A DNA stretch of 64,000 nt from CAVRXQ01 sp963838845 (GCA_963838845.1 CAWISR010000002.1:868001-932000), one strand, 5' to 3'; positions 52,627-62,076 are shown, counted from the first letter of the stretch. Numbers and translations: made by a program. The notes: generated from the sequence alone by a model not told the origin.

Positions 52627-54212
52627 GTCACGTCGGCCATCACGATGGGCGGCATGTGGAGGTGGGTGATTGAGGGATCCCGGCCGACGACGTCTTCTGC
52701 CATCTCGAGCGCGTCCTGGAGCGACGTCGCGGGCTTGAATCCCATCCGCCGCACCGCCGCGCGGTCACCGCCGACGATGATCACGGCGCCGAGGTGTTCG
52801 AGCGCGTGCGCGCACCAGTACCACATGTAGAAGGGGTGGACACCGTGGTAGGCGTACGACGTCCGGTAGAGGTGGATGTACCACGGGTCGGTCGCGAACG
52901 CCTGCTCGTAGCGCTTCTCGACCTCGATCGGGTCGGTCGTGTCGGAGAGCACCTGCTCGAAGAAGTCGATGTAGCTCGGGTGGTGAACCGGGTGGAACGC
53001 CCAGGGCGTCGGGTGACTCATGATGCAGACCCCACCGGGTCGCACGAGCGGGCGCCCGCGGTACAGGTTGAAGAAGTACCCGAGCCCTAAGCACGCCACG
53101 AGGATCGGGTTCATGATCGAGTTCACGTTGTACGGGCTGATGTACGGCAGCCCCATCGTCAAGATGTCGGTCTGGCCCTCGACGTGGACGAGCTGCTGAC
53201 GGAAAACGTTCGCCAGCGTCTCGTCGTGCACGGCCTCGACCTCACCCGCCTGCACGGAGGTCATCTGATGGGGAGATCGGATGGACTGGAAGATCTGACG
53301 GGAAAGTCGTGGCGGAACCTTCTCCAGCGACGCGCGCGTCGCGTGGAACTGCGCCCGGTCGACGAATGACCATTCCCACTCGCGTTTTTGGAGGAATCCG
53401 AACTGCGAGGGGAAGGTGTCGAGGTTCAGGGTCGTCTCGATCTGGAATAACCTCACACCGGCGTTCTTGATCAGCCGGCCCATCCGCCAATTCGACGTGT
53501 GGAGCTCGGAGTTGTGGCGGTCCATGAACGAGCGGCTGTGCTGCATTGTCACGGCGTTGTGATGGTGACGGATGCTGCGGTAGCTCGCGAGCCCGGTGGC
53601 GACGGACTTGTGCCCGCCGTCCATCGGCACCAGGTTGATGTTCACGTAGACCAAGAGGTCGCTCTCGACCGCGCGTCGATTGAGCTCGACGTCCTCCCCC
53701 TCTTCGGTCATGCCGAGATGGACGAGTGCATCGGGGTCCTCGGCATCGTGCTGGAGCAAAAGGCCGTGCGGCGCGAAGGCGTCGAAGACGCGCGCTCCGA
53801 GCGCGTGACGGAGCTCGTCGTCGGTCATCCGCCGGTGCAGCGCCAACGCCGCGATCAGAACGACATCGTCGACGCCCTTCGCGGCCGCCTCGTCGAGGAC
53901 CGCCTCGATCACGCGTTGGCGGATGTCCGGTTCGCGCATCGGCGGCAGTGGGAGCGAGATGTCGTCGAAGGCGACCGTGAGGCGCATACCGGCAAAGAGC
54001 AGCTCCGAGAGCGGTTGCGAGTCACCCAATGGATGCTCGAGCGCATGGCGGATAGCGGCGTCGGGGTCGGCAAGCGGCGCGATCGGTTCTTGTGGATAGA
54101 TGACGCGCGACCCTTCGGGGAGGCGTTCGAAGCGGAACCCCTCGCCGTGCCAGAACAGCGTCGGCGGCGTCGAGCGGTCGACCTCGAGCACGAACCCCGG
54201 TCTCGGGCTCAT
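52623..54212 (-). CDS. LarA-like (DUF2088, lactate racemase N-terminal domain) protein
   Basis: The 529-aa protein is related to the LarA N-terminal domain: LTVAFDDISLPLPPMREPD, VLIAALALHRRMTDDELRHALG and LLVYVNINLVPMDGGHKSVATGL. LarA holds a nickel-pincer cofactor to racemise lactate, but this protein has a long extra region (YISPYNVNSIMNPIL, HPTPWAFHPVHHPSYIDFF) and is not clearly a racemase. The operon context (reductase, zinc dehydrogenase, acyltransferase) suggests lipid or hydroxy-acid chemistry. Start and stop overlap the neighbouring genes. Confidence 0.75.
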   Translation of the reverse strand: MSPRPGFVLEVDRSTPPTLFWHGEGFRFERLPEGSRVIYPQEPIAPLADPDAAIRHALEHPLGDSQPLSELLFAGMRLTVAFDDISLPLPPMREPDIRQRVIEAVLDEAAAKGVDDVVLIAALALHRRMTDDELRHALGARVFDAFAPHGLLLQHDAEDPDALVHLGMTEEGEDVELNRRAVESDLLVYVNINLVPMDGGHKSVATGLASYRSIRHHHNAVTMQHSRSFMDRHNSELHTSNWRMGRLIKNAGVRLFQIETTLNLDTFPSQFGFLQKREWEWSFVDRAQFHATRASLEKVPPRLSRQIFQSIRSPHQMTSVQAGEVEAVHDETLANVFRQQLVHVEGQTDILTMGLPYISPYNVNSIMNPILVACLGLGYFFNLYRGRPLVRPGGVCIMSHPTPWAFHPVHHPSYIDFFEQVLSDTTDPIEVEKRYEQAFATDPWYIHLYRTSYAYHGVHPFYMWYWCAHALEHLGAVIIVGGDRAAVRRMGFKPATSLQDALEMAEDVVGRDPSITHLHMPPIVMADVT

Positions 54213-55489
54213 GCGTTCGCCTCCACTCGTCCTCCTTCGGCGGCAGCATCAGCCGCGTCATCGATCGTGGCGGCGCGCCGCCATTCGGGTTCTTCTCGTC
54301 GGAGGTCGAACACGATTTTCACAGAACCCCGACGACCGGCGTTCGCTGCGTGGCGAACCGCCTCCTCGTACCGGTCCAAAGGGTACTGGGCCGATACCAG
54401 CCGGCCGAGGTTCGCGCGATGCACGAGGTCGATCGCCAAAGTGAAGGTCGAACTCGGACCGCTCGGAAGTTGCTCGGTTCCATACGCGTAGGCGCCGACG
54501 AGCGCGATCTCGCGTTGCCATAACGGTGCGAGGTCGACACGCAGGACACCAGGCATCCCGACGAGAACGACGCGACCGCCCGGTCGGACAACTTCGAGCG
54601 CCTGGGAGATCGACGACGCGGTGCCGACGCAGTCATAGACGACATCCGCTCCTCCGGCGAGACGTTCGATCGCTCCGGCATCCGACGAGAGCGCGAGTGT
54701 GCCGGTAATCCGGCGTACACCCCGACCGAGTTCTGCGGGCTTCACGATGATGTCGGCGCCGAGCTCCGCCGCAAAGCGACGCTGAACCGGATGCTTTGCC
54801 GCGGCGATGACGACGGAGGGCAGCGCGAACTGACGGATCGCGGCGAGCGTGCACAGACCGACCGTCCCGGCACCGAGGATCGCGACGCGCTCTCCAGGCA
54901 CGATTCCGCCGGCGAGCGCGGCGTGGATCGCGCAGGCGGTCGGCTCGACCATCACCGCCTCGTTGTCGGTCAGCTCGGCGGGGACGCGATGCAGCTGCAC
55001 TTCGTGCGCGACGAGCTCTTCGGACCAACCACCGCCCGTGTCCGCGCAGTATCCGGTCTGCAGTCCCGGGCGGAGATGCCCGAACGCGACGCGCTCACAG
55101 TCCCCAGTTCGTCCCGCGGAGCACGAGGGGCACAGCGGCTCGATGCCGCGGACGACGCACGACAGGACCGGCTCGACCACGACGCGCGCTCCGGCGTCTG
55201 TGCCGTCGGCGAGGACTGCGAGGATTTCATGCCCCGGTACGAACGGGAAGCTCACGAGGTCTTCGAAATAGCGCGAGCTCTGTCCATCGAGCGTGGAAAG
55301 GTCGGAGCCGCAGATTCCGGCGAGCAGCGGCGTGATCCGCTGCCACCCGCTTCCGGGGAGTGCCGGCGGTTCGATCTCGCCGAGTCGCAAGGGGCCAATG
55401 CCGATTCCCGAACCAGAGCCGGCGAACATCGACGCCGCGCGCGCCGCGGCAAAGCGGTGGGGAAGTCGTTCCAACACGAGCGCCTTCAT
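54209..55489 (-). CDS. Zinc-binding medium-chain alcohol dehydrogenase
   Basis: The 426-aa protein has the catalytic zinc region ITPLLAGICGSDLSTLDG (Cys) and PGHEILAVL (His), a structural zinc Cys cluster around LCPSCSAGRTGDCERV, and the NAD-binding VAILGAGTVGLCTLAAI. It interconverts an alcohol and a carbonyl, substrate unknown. The ATG at 55489 overlaps the stop of the reductase-HAD gene (ATGA). It is part of a tightly coupled operon. Confidence 0.88.
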   Translation of the reverse strand: MKALVLERLPHRFAAARAASMFAGSGSGIGIGPLRLGEIEPPALPGSGWQRITPLLAGICGSDLSTLDGQSSRYFEDLVSFPFVPGHEILAVLADGTDAGARVVVEPVLSCVVRGIEPLCPSCSAGRTGDCERVAFGHLRPGLQTGYCADTGGGWSEELVAHEVQLHRVPAELTDNEAVMVEPTACAIHAALAGGIVPGERVAILGAGTVGLCTLAAIRQFALPSVVIAAAKHPVQRRFAAELGADIIVKPAELGRGVRRITGTLALSSDAGAIERLAGGADVVYDCVGTASSISQALEVVRPGGRVVLVGMPGVLRVDLAPLWQREIALVGAYAYGTEQLPSGPSSTFTLAIDLVHRANLGRLVSAQYPLDRYEEAVRHAANAGRRGSVKIVFDLRREEPEWRRAATIDDAADAAAEGGRVEANA

Positions 55490-57885
55490 CGCGTCGACCC
55501 GCTCGAGGACGGCGCTGCCTCGTCGGACGAGTAATGCGGCACCGGGGTGCGAGGACCGCGGCGCCGGGTTGCGATCGCGAGCGGCACCCAAGGCCCCCCT
55601 TTTGCCCGGGTCCACTCCTCAATCGGCCAGCCGCGCCGGCGGGCGAGCGCGGCGAGCTTCGGTTCTGGATTCACCGCCACCGGGATGCCGGCGGCCTCGA
55701 GCATCGGCAGGTCGCTCGTCGAATCCGCGTAGGCGATGGTCCGCTCGAGATCGAGGCCGAGCGAATCCGCCCACTCGGCGAGCAGCAACGCTCGCGCTTC
55801 TCCCGTCGGCGGTGTCGAGATGAGTTCGCCGGTGAAGGCGCCATCTACTTCCCCCATCGATGCGCAGACCACGTCGTCGAAGAGGGGTCGCATCGGGGCG
55901 ATGACGAAGTCGAGTGCGCCGGTGATGAGCAGCGTGCGATGGCCGAGGGCGCGATGGGCGCGAACGCGTTCGACCGCACCAGGAAAGACGCGAGTGAGCA
56001 ATAGGTCACTGAAAAGCTCCCACGCGTCGTCGCGGACGCGCTGAACGGGGGCGCCTTCGTATCGTCGGTAGAAAGAGCGAAGGAAGTCGCCACGGTCGCG
56101 ACGGTCGACCGTCAAAAGTCGCGGCCCTTCGAGTGCGAGTTCCGCCGCGAGCTGGATCCGTCGAAGCGGCGGGAGATGCCGTGTCGCCAGCCACGCGTAC
56201 GACTCGACGACGTTCGAGTTGATGAGCGTCTGTTCGAGGTCGAAGGCCGCGCAGCGCGGTTCTTCTGTAAGGATCCGTTCTCGAGAACGGTCTTCGCGCG
56301 ACTTCGTTGTCCGTTTGGCCGGCGACATCCGCACCCGGGCGTGTTCTGCGACCGAGGGCAGGTGGACGTCACGCACGTAACGCCGCCAGTCGACGACGGC
56401 GGGATCGAAGCAGAAGGTCTTCCGGTCGGCATCGCTGAGAGTGTCCTGGAGCGCCAGCGTGCGATCGATGCGGAAGCGCGCTTCAGATTCTACGTATGAG
56501 CCGTACAGCTCGACGTAGCCGAGGGCGCGTTCGGCAAGCAGGCGGCGTTCCTCGATGCTGTATGTGCGCTCGGCGAGATCTCCCCGGATCGGCAGCGTTC
56601 GAGCAATCCGCTCTGCGGCCCGCAACGCACCAGACGCGCGTCGCAGTTCTCCTTGAACGCGTCCGCGTCCGGGGAAGGACCATTTCGGAACCGTGATCGG
56701 CTGGCCGGCGGAGTCGTAGATCGGGTGTTCGGTGAACCATTCCTGAATGAGCGAAACGAGTTCGCCGTAGCGGAGGGGATTGCGAACGCCCGAGCAGATG
56801 TGGAACACATTTGGCGCGTCGGTAGCCGGGCCCGCCGCGGCGACGGCGATGATCGCGGCGACGACAAGATCGACCGGAATGACGTCGATCACCCCTTCGG
56901 GGACGCCGGGGAACTGGCGGAGCAAGCCGCGGGCGTAAGAGATGATCACCGGCTCCGCCATCCGAAAGCCGCGGATCCACCCCGGATGGGGTTCGGCGAG
57001 CGATGACTCGACGATCGACGGGCGCACGATGCTCACCGGGAGAGCGCCCCTTGTCTCGGCGAGTGCCACCTCGCCGAGGGACTTCGTAAACGCGTAGGCG
57101 TCGGGCAAGCCGAGAGCCTGTGCGCGGGCGCGCCCGCGGTTGACGAGTTCATCGTCGACCCATTCCGTGCGGAGACGCTCGGTGCGCTCGGCCAAAAGCG
57201 CGGTACCGGCAGCACCGATCTCGCGGCGCGCGGCCTTGCGGAACTCGGCAAGCCGCTTCGGGCGACGACTTTCCAGTTCCGCGGCTCCCCGGGCGCGACG
57301 GGCAGAGTCGACTTCTTCGCGCCAGGGAGGAAGGGAAAGGAAGGGACTTTCCGTCACCGGGATCTCTGTCGCGTCACCCCGGTGTCCGCTATTCACATAG
57401 GCGGTCGAGACCGAGATGAGGTGTGGCAACGATCCGCCGGCGCTGGAGTCGTGCAGTGCAAGCAGCTTTTGCGCCACCCGGGTCGGGCCGAGGAGGTTGA
57501 CTTCGACGGCGTCGTCGAACGCGGCGTCGAAGCTCACCGACGCCGCGGCGTGCACGACGACGTCGCAACGAGCGAGAGTCGCGAGTCCGTCATGATCAAG
57601 ACCGAGGTCGTCACTTCCGACATCCCCGGCGATCGTCGTGACCCGACGTGCGATCTCCGCGTCGAACTCGGTGCCGAGCTCTCGTCGCAGACGATCGAAG
57701 CAGTCGTTGCGGAGCACCTCGCGTTCGGTGCGCTCGGCGGCATTCGATCGGCGTCCCGGACGGACGAGGAGCACGATCTCGCAGTTGGGGACGGATCTCA
57801 ACAGGCGTTCGACGAGCGCGGTGCCGACGAATCCCGTCGCACCGGTGATTGCGATCCGCTTCGATCGCAGCGCTTCGCCGATCAT
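55486..57885 (-). CDS. Fusion of an extended SDR (fatty acyl reductase-like) and a HAD-type phosphatase domain
   Basis: The 799-aa protein begins with an extended short-chain dehydrogenase (KRIAITGATGFVGTALVERL, AYVNSGHRGDATEIP, DAYAFTKSLGEVAL with the catalytic Tyr-x3-Lys), of the male-sterility/fatty acyl reductase group. From about residue 540 it is a HAD-IB-like domain (AAFDLEQTLINSN, LLITGALDFVIAP, YADSTSDLPMLEAAG). The usual DxD reads DxE, and the motif III Lys is not evident. The protein may reduce an activated acyl chain to an aldehyde or alcohol and then act on a phosphate ester, or only bind it. It is first in the operon and overlaps the zinc dehydrogenase. Confidence 0.82.
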   Translation of the reverse strand: MIGEALRSKRIAITGATGFVGTALVERLLRSVPNCEIVLLVRPGRRSNAAERTEREVLRNDCFDRLRRELGTEFDAEIARRVTTIAGDVGSDDLGLDHDGLATLARCDVVVHAAASVSFDAAFDDAVEVNLLGPTRVAQKLLALHDSSAGGSLPHLISVSTAYVNSGHRGDATEIPVTESPFLSLPPWREEVDSARRARGAAELESRRPKRLAEFRKAARREIGAAGTALLAERTERLRTEWVDDELVNRGRARAQALGLPDAYAFTKSLGEVALAETRGALPVSIVRPSIVESSLAEPHPGWIRGFRMAEPVIISYARGLLRQFPGVPEGVIDVIPVDLVVAAIIAVAAAGPATDAPNVFHICSGVRNPLRYGELVSLIQEWFTEHPIYDSAGQPITVPKWSFPGRGRVQGELRRASGALRAAERIARTLPIRGDLAERTYSIEERRLLAERALGYVELYGSYVESEARFRIDRTLALQDTLSDADRKTFCFDPAVVDWRRYVRDVHLPSVAEHARVRMSPAKRTTKSREDRSRERILTEEPRCAAFDLEQTLINSNVVESYAWLATRHLPPLRRIQLAAELALEGPRLLTVDRRDRGDFLRSFYRRYEGAPVQRVRDDAWELFSDLLLTRVFPGAVERVRAHRALGHRTLLITGALDFVIAPMRPLFDDVVCASMGEVDGAFTGELISTPPTGEARALLLAEWADSLGLDLERTIAYADSTSDLPMLEAAGIPVAVNPEPKLAALARRRGWPIEEWTRAKGGPWVPLAIATRRRGPRTPVPHYSSDEAAPSSSGSTR

Positions 57886-57907
57886 CGCAGCGGCCCCGCG
57901 TGACACC

Positions 57908-58504
57908 TCACCGGCGGCGCGAACCGACGCGCGAACTGCGCGGCGGCGTGTAGCGCTTGGAGGGTTTTGGCGGTCCGGACGGCTTGGGTGGCGGCTTGGG
58001 TTTGGCGGCTGGCGCGCTATCCGACGTTTTTGCCGATCGTTGGTTGCGGAGTGCACGAACGAGCAGCCAACCGCCGAAGCCGAGGAACAACACGCCGAAG
58101 ACGTTGCCGCCGGTGATGAGGGCGAAGCCGACCATAAAGCTCGCGAAGCCGACCATCGCGCGGCGGCGGAAGACAATGCCGAGCGCCATGATCACCAGGA
58201 CGACAATCCCGGCGATGAGCAAGGTCCCCGACGCCGTGCGGACACGTTCGACGCTCGAGTGACGGTCGATGAGGTATCCGGAGACGACAAGACCAGTGGC
58301 GAGAACAACGCCGGCCAGGCTGAATTTGCGTTCCCGTTCGTCGAGCTCGCTCACCGCCCGCCCGGTCGAATCGCCGGTGGCGGGGCGCGGTCGCGGACCG
58401 GCGAGAGCCTTGCCAATTCGCTGCAGGCGGGTCTCGGGGGCTCGCAGCGACGCGCGCCCGGGATCCTCCTCGACCGGCGCGTCGTCTCGCTCGTCGTCCG
58501 CCAC
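57908..58504 (-). CDS. Small multipass membrane protein, 198 aa
   Basis: The GTG at 58504 has no ribosome site but has TACCCT about ten bases upstream, typical of leaderless actinobacterial transcripts. The protein has a charged N terminus of about 65 residues, membrane segments near FSLAGVVLATGLVVSGYLI, GTLLIAGIVVLVIMALGIVF and GFASFMVGFALITGGNVFG, and a Pro/Lys-rich tail (PKPPPKPSGPPKPSKRY). No family is recognised. It lies just upstream of the lipid operon and may belong to it. Confidence 0.7.
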   Translation of the reverse strand: MADDERDDAPVEEDPGRASLRAPETRLQRIGKALAGPRPRPATGDSTGRAVSELDERERKFSLAGVVLATGLVVSGYLIDRHSSVERVRTASGTLLIAGIVVLVIMALGIVFRRRAMVGFASFMVGFALITGGNVFGVLFLGFGGWLLVRALRNQRSAKTSDSAPAAKPKPPPKPSGPPKPSKRYTPPRSSRVGSRRR

Positions 58505-58631
58505 GGGCCCAGGGTAGTGGCGCGGGAAAATCCAACGGTGAGGTGGGATCGCGGGCGTCGCACACGTGCAGCGGGCAGCCGGACGCGAAATGATGCGGTG
58601 ACCGGAACAGCGAGTCGATCGGAGGGCTGGG

Positions 58632-59744
58632 ATGAGCGGGGTCCGCGTGCTGGTCGGGACTGCGAAGGGGACCTTCATCTTGGAAAGCGACGGTGCCCGC
58701 AAAGACTGGACAGTCAACGGTCCGTTCTTTGGCGGGATGGAGAGCTACCACGTCGCTGGCTCTCCGGCAGATCCGAGCCGAATCTGGGCCGCCCCGTCGA
58801 CGTCGTGGTTCGGCCAGCTGATGCACCGCTCCGACGACGGGGGAAAGACCTGGACCGCTGTCGGCAAGGATTTCGTCTACGCGAGCGCACCAGGCACGCA
58901 CCTTTGGTACGACGGCACGCCGAGGCCGTGGGAGTTCAAGCGGGTCTGGCACCTCGAGCCGTCGCCGACGGATCCTGACGTCGTCTTCGCCGGCGTCGAG
59001 GACGCCGGATTGTTCGTCTCGCGTGACGCCGGCGAGACCTGGGAGGAGCTGCCCGCGCTGCGCGAGCACAAGACCGCCGCAGAGTGGGCGCCCGGTGCCG
59101 GCGGGATGTGCCTGCACACGATTGTCCTCGATGAGGCGAATCCCGACCGCATGTACGTCGCGATCTCTGCTGCCGGCGTCTTCAAGAGCGACGACGGCGC
59201 GAAGTCGTGGCGCCCGGCGAACGTCGGCCTTCACTCGAACTACATTCCCGAGCCCGAGGCGTTCGTCGGCCACTGCGTGCACCGGATCGCACTGCACCAA
59301 GATCGCCCGGATGTCCTTTTCATGCAGAAGCACTGGGACGTGATGCGAAGTGACGACGCAGCGGAGTCCTGGTACGAGGTGAGCGGCAACTTGCCGACGG
59401 ACTTCGGTTTTACGATCGGGGTGCACGCGCACGAGCCGGACACGGTGTACGTCGTGCCGATCACGAGCGACGGCGAACACTTCCCTCCGGAGGGGGTATT
59501 GCGGGTCTACCGGTCGACGACGGGTGGCAACGAGTGGGAAGCGCTTGGCAAGGGCCTGCCGGATCGCAACTGCTACGTAGACGTGCTGCGCGACGCCATG
59601 GCGATCGACGCGCTTGAACCGTGCGGCGTGTACTTTGGCACGACGGGTGGCCAGGTCTACGCGTCAGCAGACGAGGGCGATTCCTGGAGTGCGGCGGTCC
59701 GAGACTTGCCACGGGTGTTGTCCGTCGAGGCGCAAACGCTTTGA
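58632..59744 (+). CDS. BNR/sialidase-like beta-propeller protein
   Basis: The 370-aa protein has repeated Asp-box units: RSDDGGKTWTAVG, SRDAGETWEELPA, KSDDGAKSWRPANV, RSTTGGNEWEALG and SADEGDSWSAAV. These make a propeller similar to the YCF48/sialidase fold, usually for binding and not catalysis. No signal peptide is seen, so it is probably cytoplasmic. The stop overlaps the start of the MoaD/ThiS-like gene (TGATG), so the two proteins probably work together. Confidence 0.82.
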   Translation: MSGVRVLVGTAKGTFILESDGARKDWTVNGPFFGGMESYHVAGSPADPSRIWAAPSTSWFGQLMHRSDDGGKTWTAVGKDFVYASAPGTHLWYDGTPRPWEFKRVWHLEPSPTDPDVVFAGVEDAGLFVSRDAGETWEELPALREHKTAAEWAPGAGGMCLHTIVLDEANPDRMYVAISAAGVFKSDDGAKSWRPANVGLHSNYIPEPEAFVGHCVHRIALHQDRPDVLFMQKHWDVMRSDDAAESWYEVSGNLPTDFGFTIGVHAHEPDTVYVVPITSDGEHFPPEGVLRVYRSTTGGNEWEALGKGLPDRNCYVDVLRDAMAIDALEPCGVYFGTTGGQVYASADEGDSWSAAVRDLPRVLSVEAQTL

Positions 59745-60040
59745 TGATTCGCGTGGAGCTGCCGGCGCACTTGCGCCGGCTTGCCACGATTTCCGGGGAC
59801 GTGAAGGTAACGGTTGACGATCCGGTGACGATCGCCGCCATCGTCTCTGCGGTCGAGGCCGAGTACCCCGTTCTGCGGGGAACGATCCGCGATACGCAGA
59901 CGCTGAGGCGTCGCCCGTACGTCCGCTACTACGCCGCCGGCGAGGACCTCTCCTTCGCGCCCGACGAGAGTCGGCCACCGAGAGCGGTCGTCGAGGGGGA
60001 GTCGCCCTTCGTCGTGCTCGGAGCGATATCCGGGGGCTGA
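59744..60040 (+). CDS. MoaD/ThiS-family small sulfur-carrier-like protein, 98 aa
   Basis: The protein has a ubiquitin-like fold pattern (VKVTVDDPVTIAAIVSAVE, then YVRYYAAGEDLSF) and ends GAISGG with a Gly-Gly tail. In such proteins the terminal Gly is activated as a thiocarboxylate to deliver sulfur. It is longer than standard MoaD (about 80) and a separate moaD is present at 61322, so it has another role, presumably with the coupled propeller. Its start ATG overlaps the propeller stop. Confidence 0.75.
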   Translation: MIRVELPAHLRRLATISGDVKVTVDDPVTIAAIVSAVEAEYPVLRGTIRDTQTLRRRPYVRYYAAGEDLSFAPDESRPPRAVVEGESPFVVLGAISGG

Positions 60041-60164
60041 TCGCGACGGCAAGTTCGGCACCGAACAGCCCTGCCGTCGACGTTGCAACGTCGTTCAGGA
60101 TCTGCCTCGTCGGCCTTCGATGAGGGGAGCGGTTCGAGGTGGTTGCGCACCCCGAGCGGCTCAA

Positions 60165-60716
60165 CTAGCGCAGCGCCAGAGCCTGTTCGCGCAGCCAGTG
60201 ACCCGAACGACCGCCGCTTTTTTCCCAGAGCGCAACTTCGTCGACCGCGACGGGTGCTGCCGCGTCGAGCAGCGACACGAGCGAAAGCGCTGAGAACAGA
60301 CATGCGGTCAACGCCTCCATCTCGACACCCGTTGGCGCGACGACTTCGGCGGTGGCTTCGATCGTGATCCCACTCGGCCGGACGTCGAAGCGGACGTCGA
60401 GGTCGGAGATGGGCAAGGGATGACAGAGCGGGATGAGTTGAGCGGTCTTGCGCGCGGCCTCGATGCCTGCGGTGCGCGCCACGGCGAGTAGCTCGTCGAC
60501 GTCTGCGGCCGATTTCGTCGCTCCCGTCGACGAGCCGTCGAGGGAGCGCAACAGGGTCGCGATGTCACCCTTGACGACTCCACGGGCGATCGCGCGCCGC
60601 TTCGACCAGGGTTTGTCCGAGACGTTCACCATCCGAGCGTGACCCGTGCTGTCGATGTGGGACAGTCCCGGATCGCTCGCTTGCTGCCCGGCATCGGGAG
60701 CGCCCTCGTGAGTCAC
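60165..60716 (-). CDS. moaC: Cyclic pyranopterin monophosphate synthase
   Basis: With MoaA it turns GTP into cyclic pyranopterin monophosphate, the first intermediate of molybdenum cofactor. The 183-aa protein has HIDSTGHARMVNVSDKPWSKR, AQLIPLCHPLPISDLDV and TGVEMEALTACLFSAL, all family signatures. It is transcribed away from moaE. The GTG at 60716 is selected; the open frame continues upstream without family similarity. The first 18 residues are extra. Confidence 0.93.
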   Translation of the reverse strand: MTHEGAPDAGQQASDPGLSHIDSTGHARMVNVSDKPWSKRRAIARGVVKGDIATLLRSLDGSSTGATKSAADVDELLAVARTAGIEAARKTAQLIPLCHPLPISDLDVRFDVRPSGITIEATAEVVAPTGVEMEALTACLFSALSLVSLLDAAAPVAVDEVALWEKSGGRSGHWLREQALALR

Positions 60717-60853
60717 GCGTCCACCGTAATCAGGGTCGCAAGCGGCAACAACGGCTCCGATCTCGGCACCTGGAGCGATGGGGTGCGACTGCACGCGAAT
60801 TCCAATCGCGGTTGCCACGGTGAGACCGATCACGCCTCGATACGCTCCTTACG

Positions 60854-61321
60854 ATGAATGATGAGGGCGGTGAGCGCGACTGGGTGGCGTTCGTCGAGGC
60901 CGTGATACCGATCACGGACGTGTTGGCGTGGGTCGGTCAACGCGACTGCGGCGCGATCGCGACCTTCGCGGGTACCGTTCGGGACCACTCCGACGGGCGT
61001 CCACAGATCATCGCCGTCGAATACGACGGGTACCGCGAACACCTCAATGCGCGTTTGGTCGTAATCGCCGCGGCCGCACGTCGTCGCTGGCCCGAGCTCG
61101 GTCGGATCGCGCTCATCCACCGCCTCGGTCGATTGGAAGTCGGCGAGGCGTCGGTGCTCATTGCCGTCTCTTCACCGCACCGCAAGGAGGCGTTCGATGC
61201 GACGCGTTATCTCATTGACACCGTGAAGCGCTCCGCACCGATCTGGAAATGCGAACACTGGGTGGGCGGGTCGGATTGGGCGCTCGGTGCCCACGATCTC
61301 GTCGAAGTCGAAGGGGCGTGA
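60854..61321 (+). CDS. moaE: Molybdopterin synthase large subunit
   Basis: The 155-aa protein has GAIATFAGTVRDHSDGR, VEYDGYREHL, LIHRLGRLEVGEASVLIAV and the catalytic Lys region VKRSAPIWKCEHW. With MoaD it adds two sulfurs to make molybdopterin. It directly abuts moaD (next base), and both are divergent from moaC. ATG start at 60854. Confidence 0.95.
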   Translation: MNDEGGERDWVAFVEAVIPITDVLAWVGQRDCGAIATFAGTVRDHSDGRPQIIAVEYDGYREHLNARLVVIAAAARRRWPELGRIALIHRLGRLEVGEASVLIAVSSPHRKEAFDATRYLIDTVKRSAPIWKCEHWVGGSDWALGAHDLVEVEGA

Positions 61322-61558
61322 TTGGCGCGGTTGCGCCTGTTCGGCCGCGCCGCTGAAGCGGCGGGTACCGCCCGGGACGAGATCGCGGCCGACACGGTGT
61401 CTGGTGTCCTCTTGGCCGCCCGGTCGCGGTACGGGGACGAGTTCACCAAGGTGGCGGCGACCTGTCGGGTGTGGGTGAACGGCGCTGACGCGAATTCCGA
61501 TGCACGCGTCGGGCCCGACGACGAAGTTGCCCTCCTACCGCCCGTATCGGGCGGTTGA
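61322..61558 (+). CDS. moaD: Molybdopterin synthase sulfur carrier subunit
   Basis: The 78-aa protein has the ubiquitin-like layout and ends PPVSGG; the last Gly carries the sulfur as thiocarboxylate in the MoaE reaction. It has a TTG start right after moaE, and the genes are translationally coupled. It is distinct from the longer MoaD/ThiS-like protein at 59744. Confidence 0.93.
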   Translation: MARLRLFGRAAEAAGTARDEIAADTVSGVLLAARSRYGDEFTKVAATCRVWVNGADANSDARVGPDDEVALLPPVSGG

Positions 61559-61571
61559 CCGAGGGACGCGG

Positions 61572-62072
61572 TCACCCCGAGGCGTGCGACTCGCGGTGAC
61601 CGTGGGCATGGTGCGACGTGCCGGCGAGGACGTCGAGGGCGTGGGGCAGCACGTCGAGCACTGCCTCGAGGAAATCGATCGCCCCGGTCGGTGAGCCGGG
61701 GGTGTTCAGCACAAGGGCGCGACCGCGCGTGCCGGCGACCGCGCGCGAGAGCCGACCGGCGGGATCGGAGAGCCGCATCGCCTCGGCGAGGCCGGGCGCG
61801 AGGCGATCGAGCACGGCGACTGTCCCCTCCGGGGTGAGATCGCGGGGCCCAAAGCCGGTGCCGCCGGTCGTGACAACGAGGCCGTGGTAGTCGTCGGTGA
61901 GGTCCTCAAGCGCCCCTGCCACCGAATCGACGCCGTCTTCGACGACGGCGCGCTCTTCGACAGCGAAGTCCGCCTCGCTGAGGCGTCGTGCGAGCGCGGG
62001 CCCCGCAAGATCGTCAGCGGAACCCGCGGCGACAGAGTCCGAAACGGTGAGGATCTTCGCCGCGTACGTCAT
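61572..62072 (-). CDS. mog: Molybdopterin adenylyltransferase-like protein
   Basis: The 166-aa protein has ILTVSDSVAAGSADD, VVTTGGTGFGPRDLTPEG and VLNTPGSPTGAIDFLEAVL, the MogA/MoaB fold. It binds molybdopterin and activates it with ATP before metal insertion. It may be called moaB or mog; the sequence alone does not choose. It is 4 bases downstream of moaA in the leftward moeA-moaA-mog operon. The C terminus is His-rich. Confidence 0.9.
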   Translation of the reverse strand: MTYAAKILTVSDSVAAGSADDLAGPALARRLSEADFAVEERAVVEDGVDSVAGALEDLTDDYHGLVVTTGGTGFGPRDLTPEGTVAVLDRLAPGLAEAMRLSDPAGRLSRAVAGTRGRALVLNTPGSPTGAIDFLEAVLDVLPHALDVLAGTSHHAHGHRESHASG

Positions 62073-62076
62073 TGAA

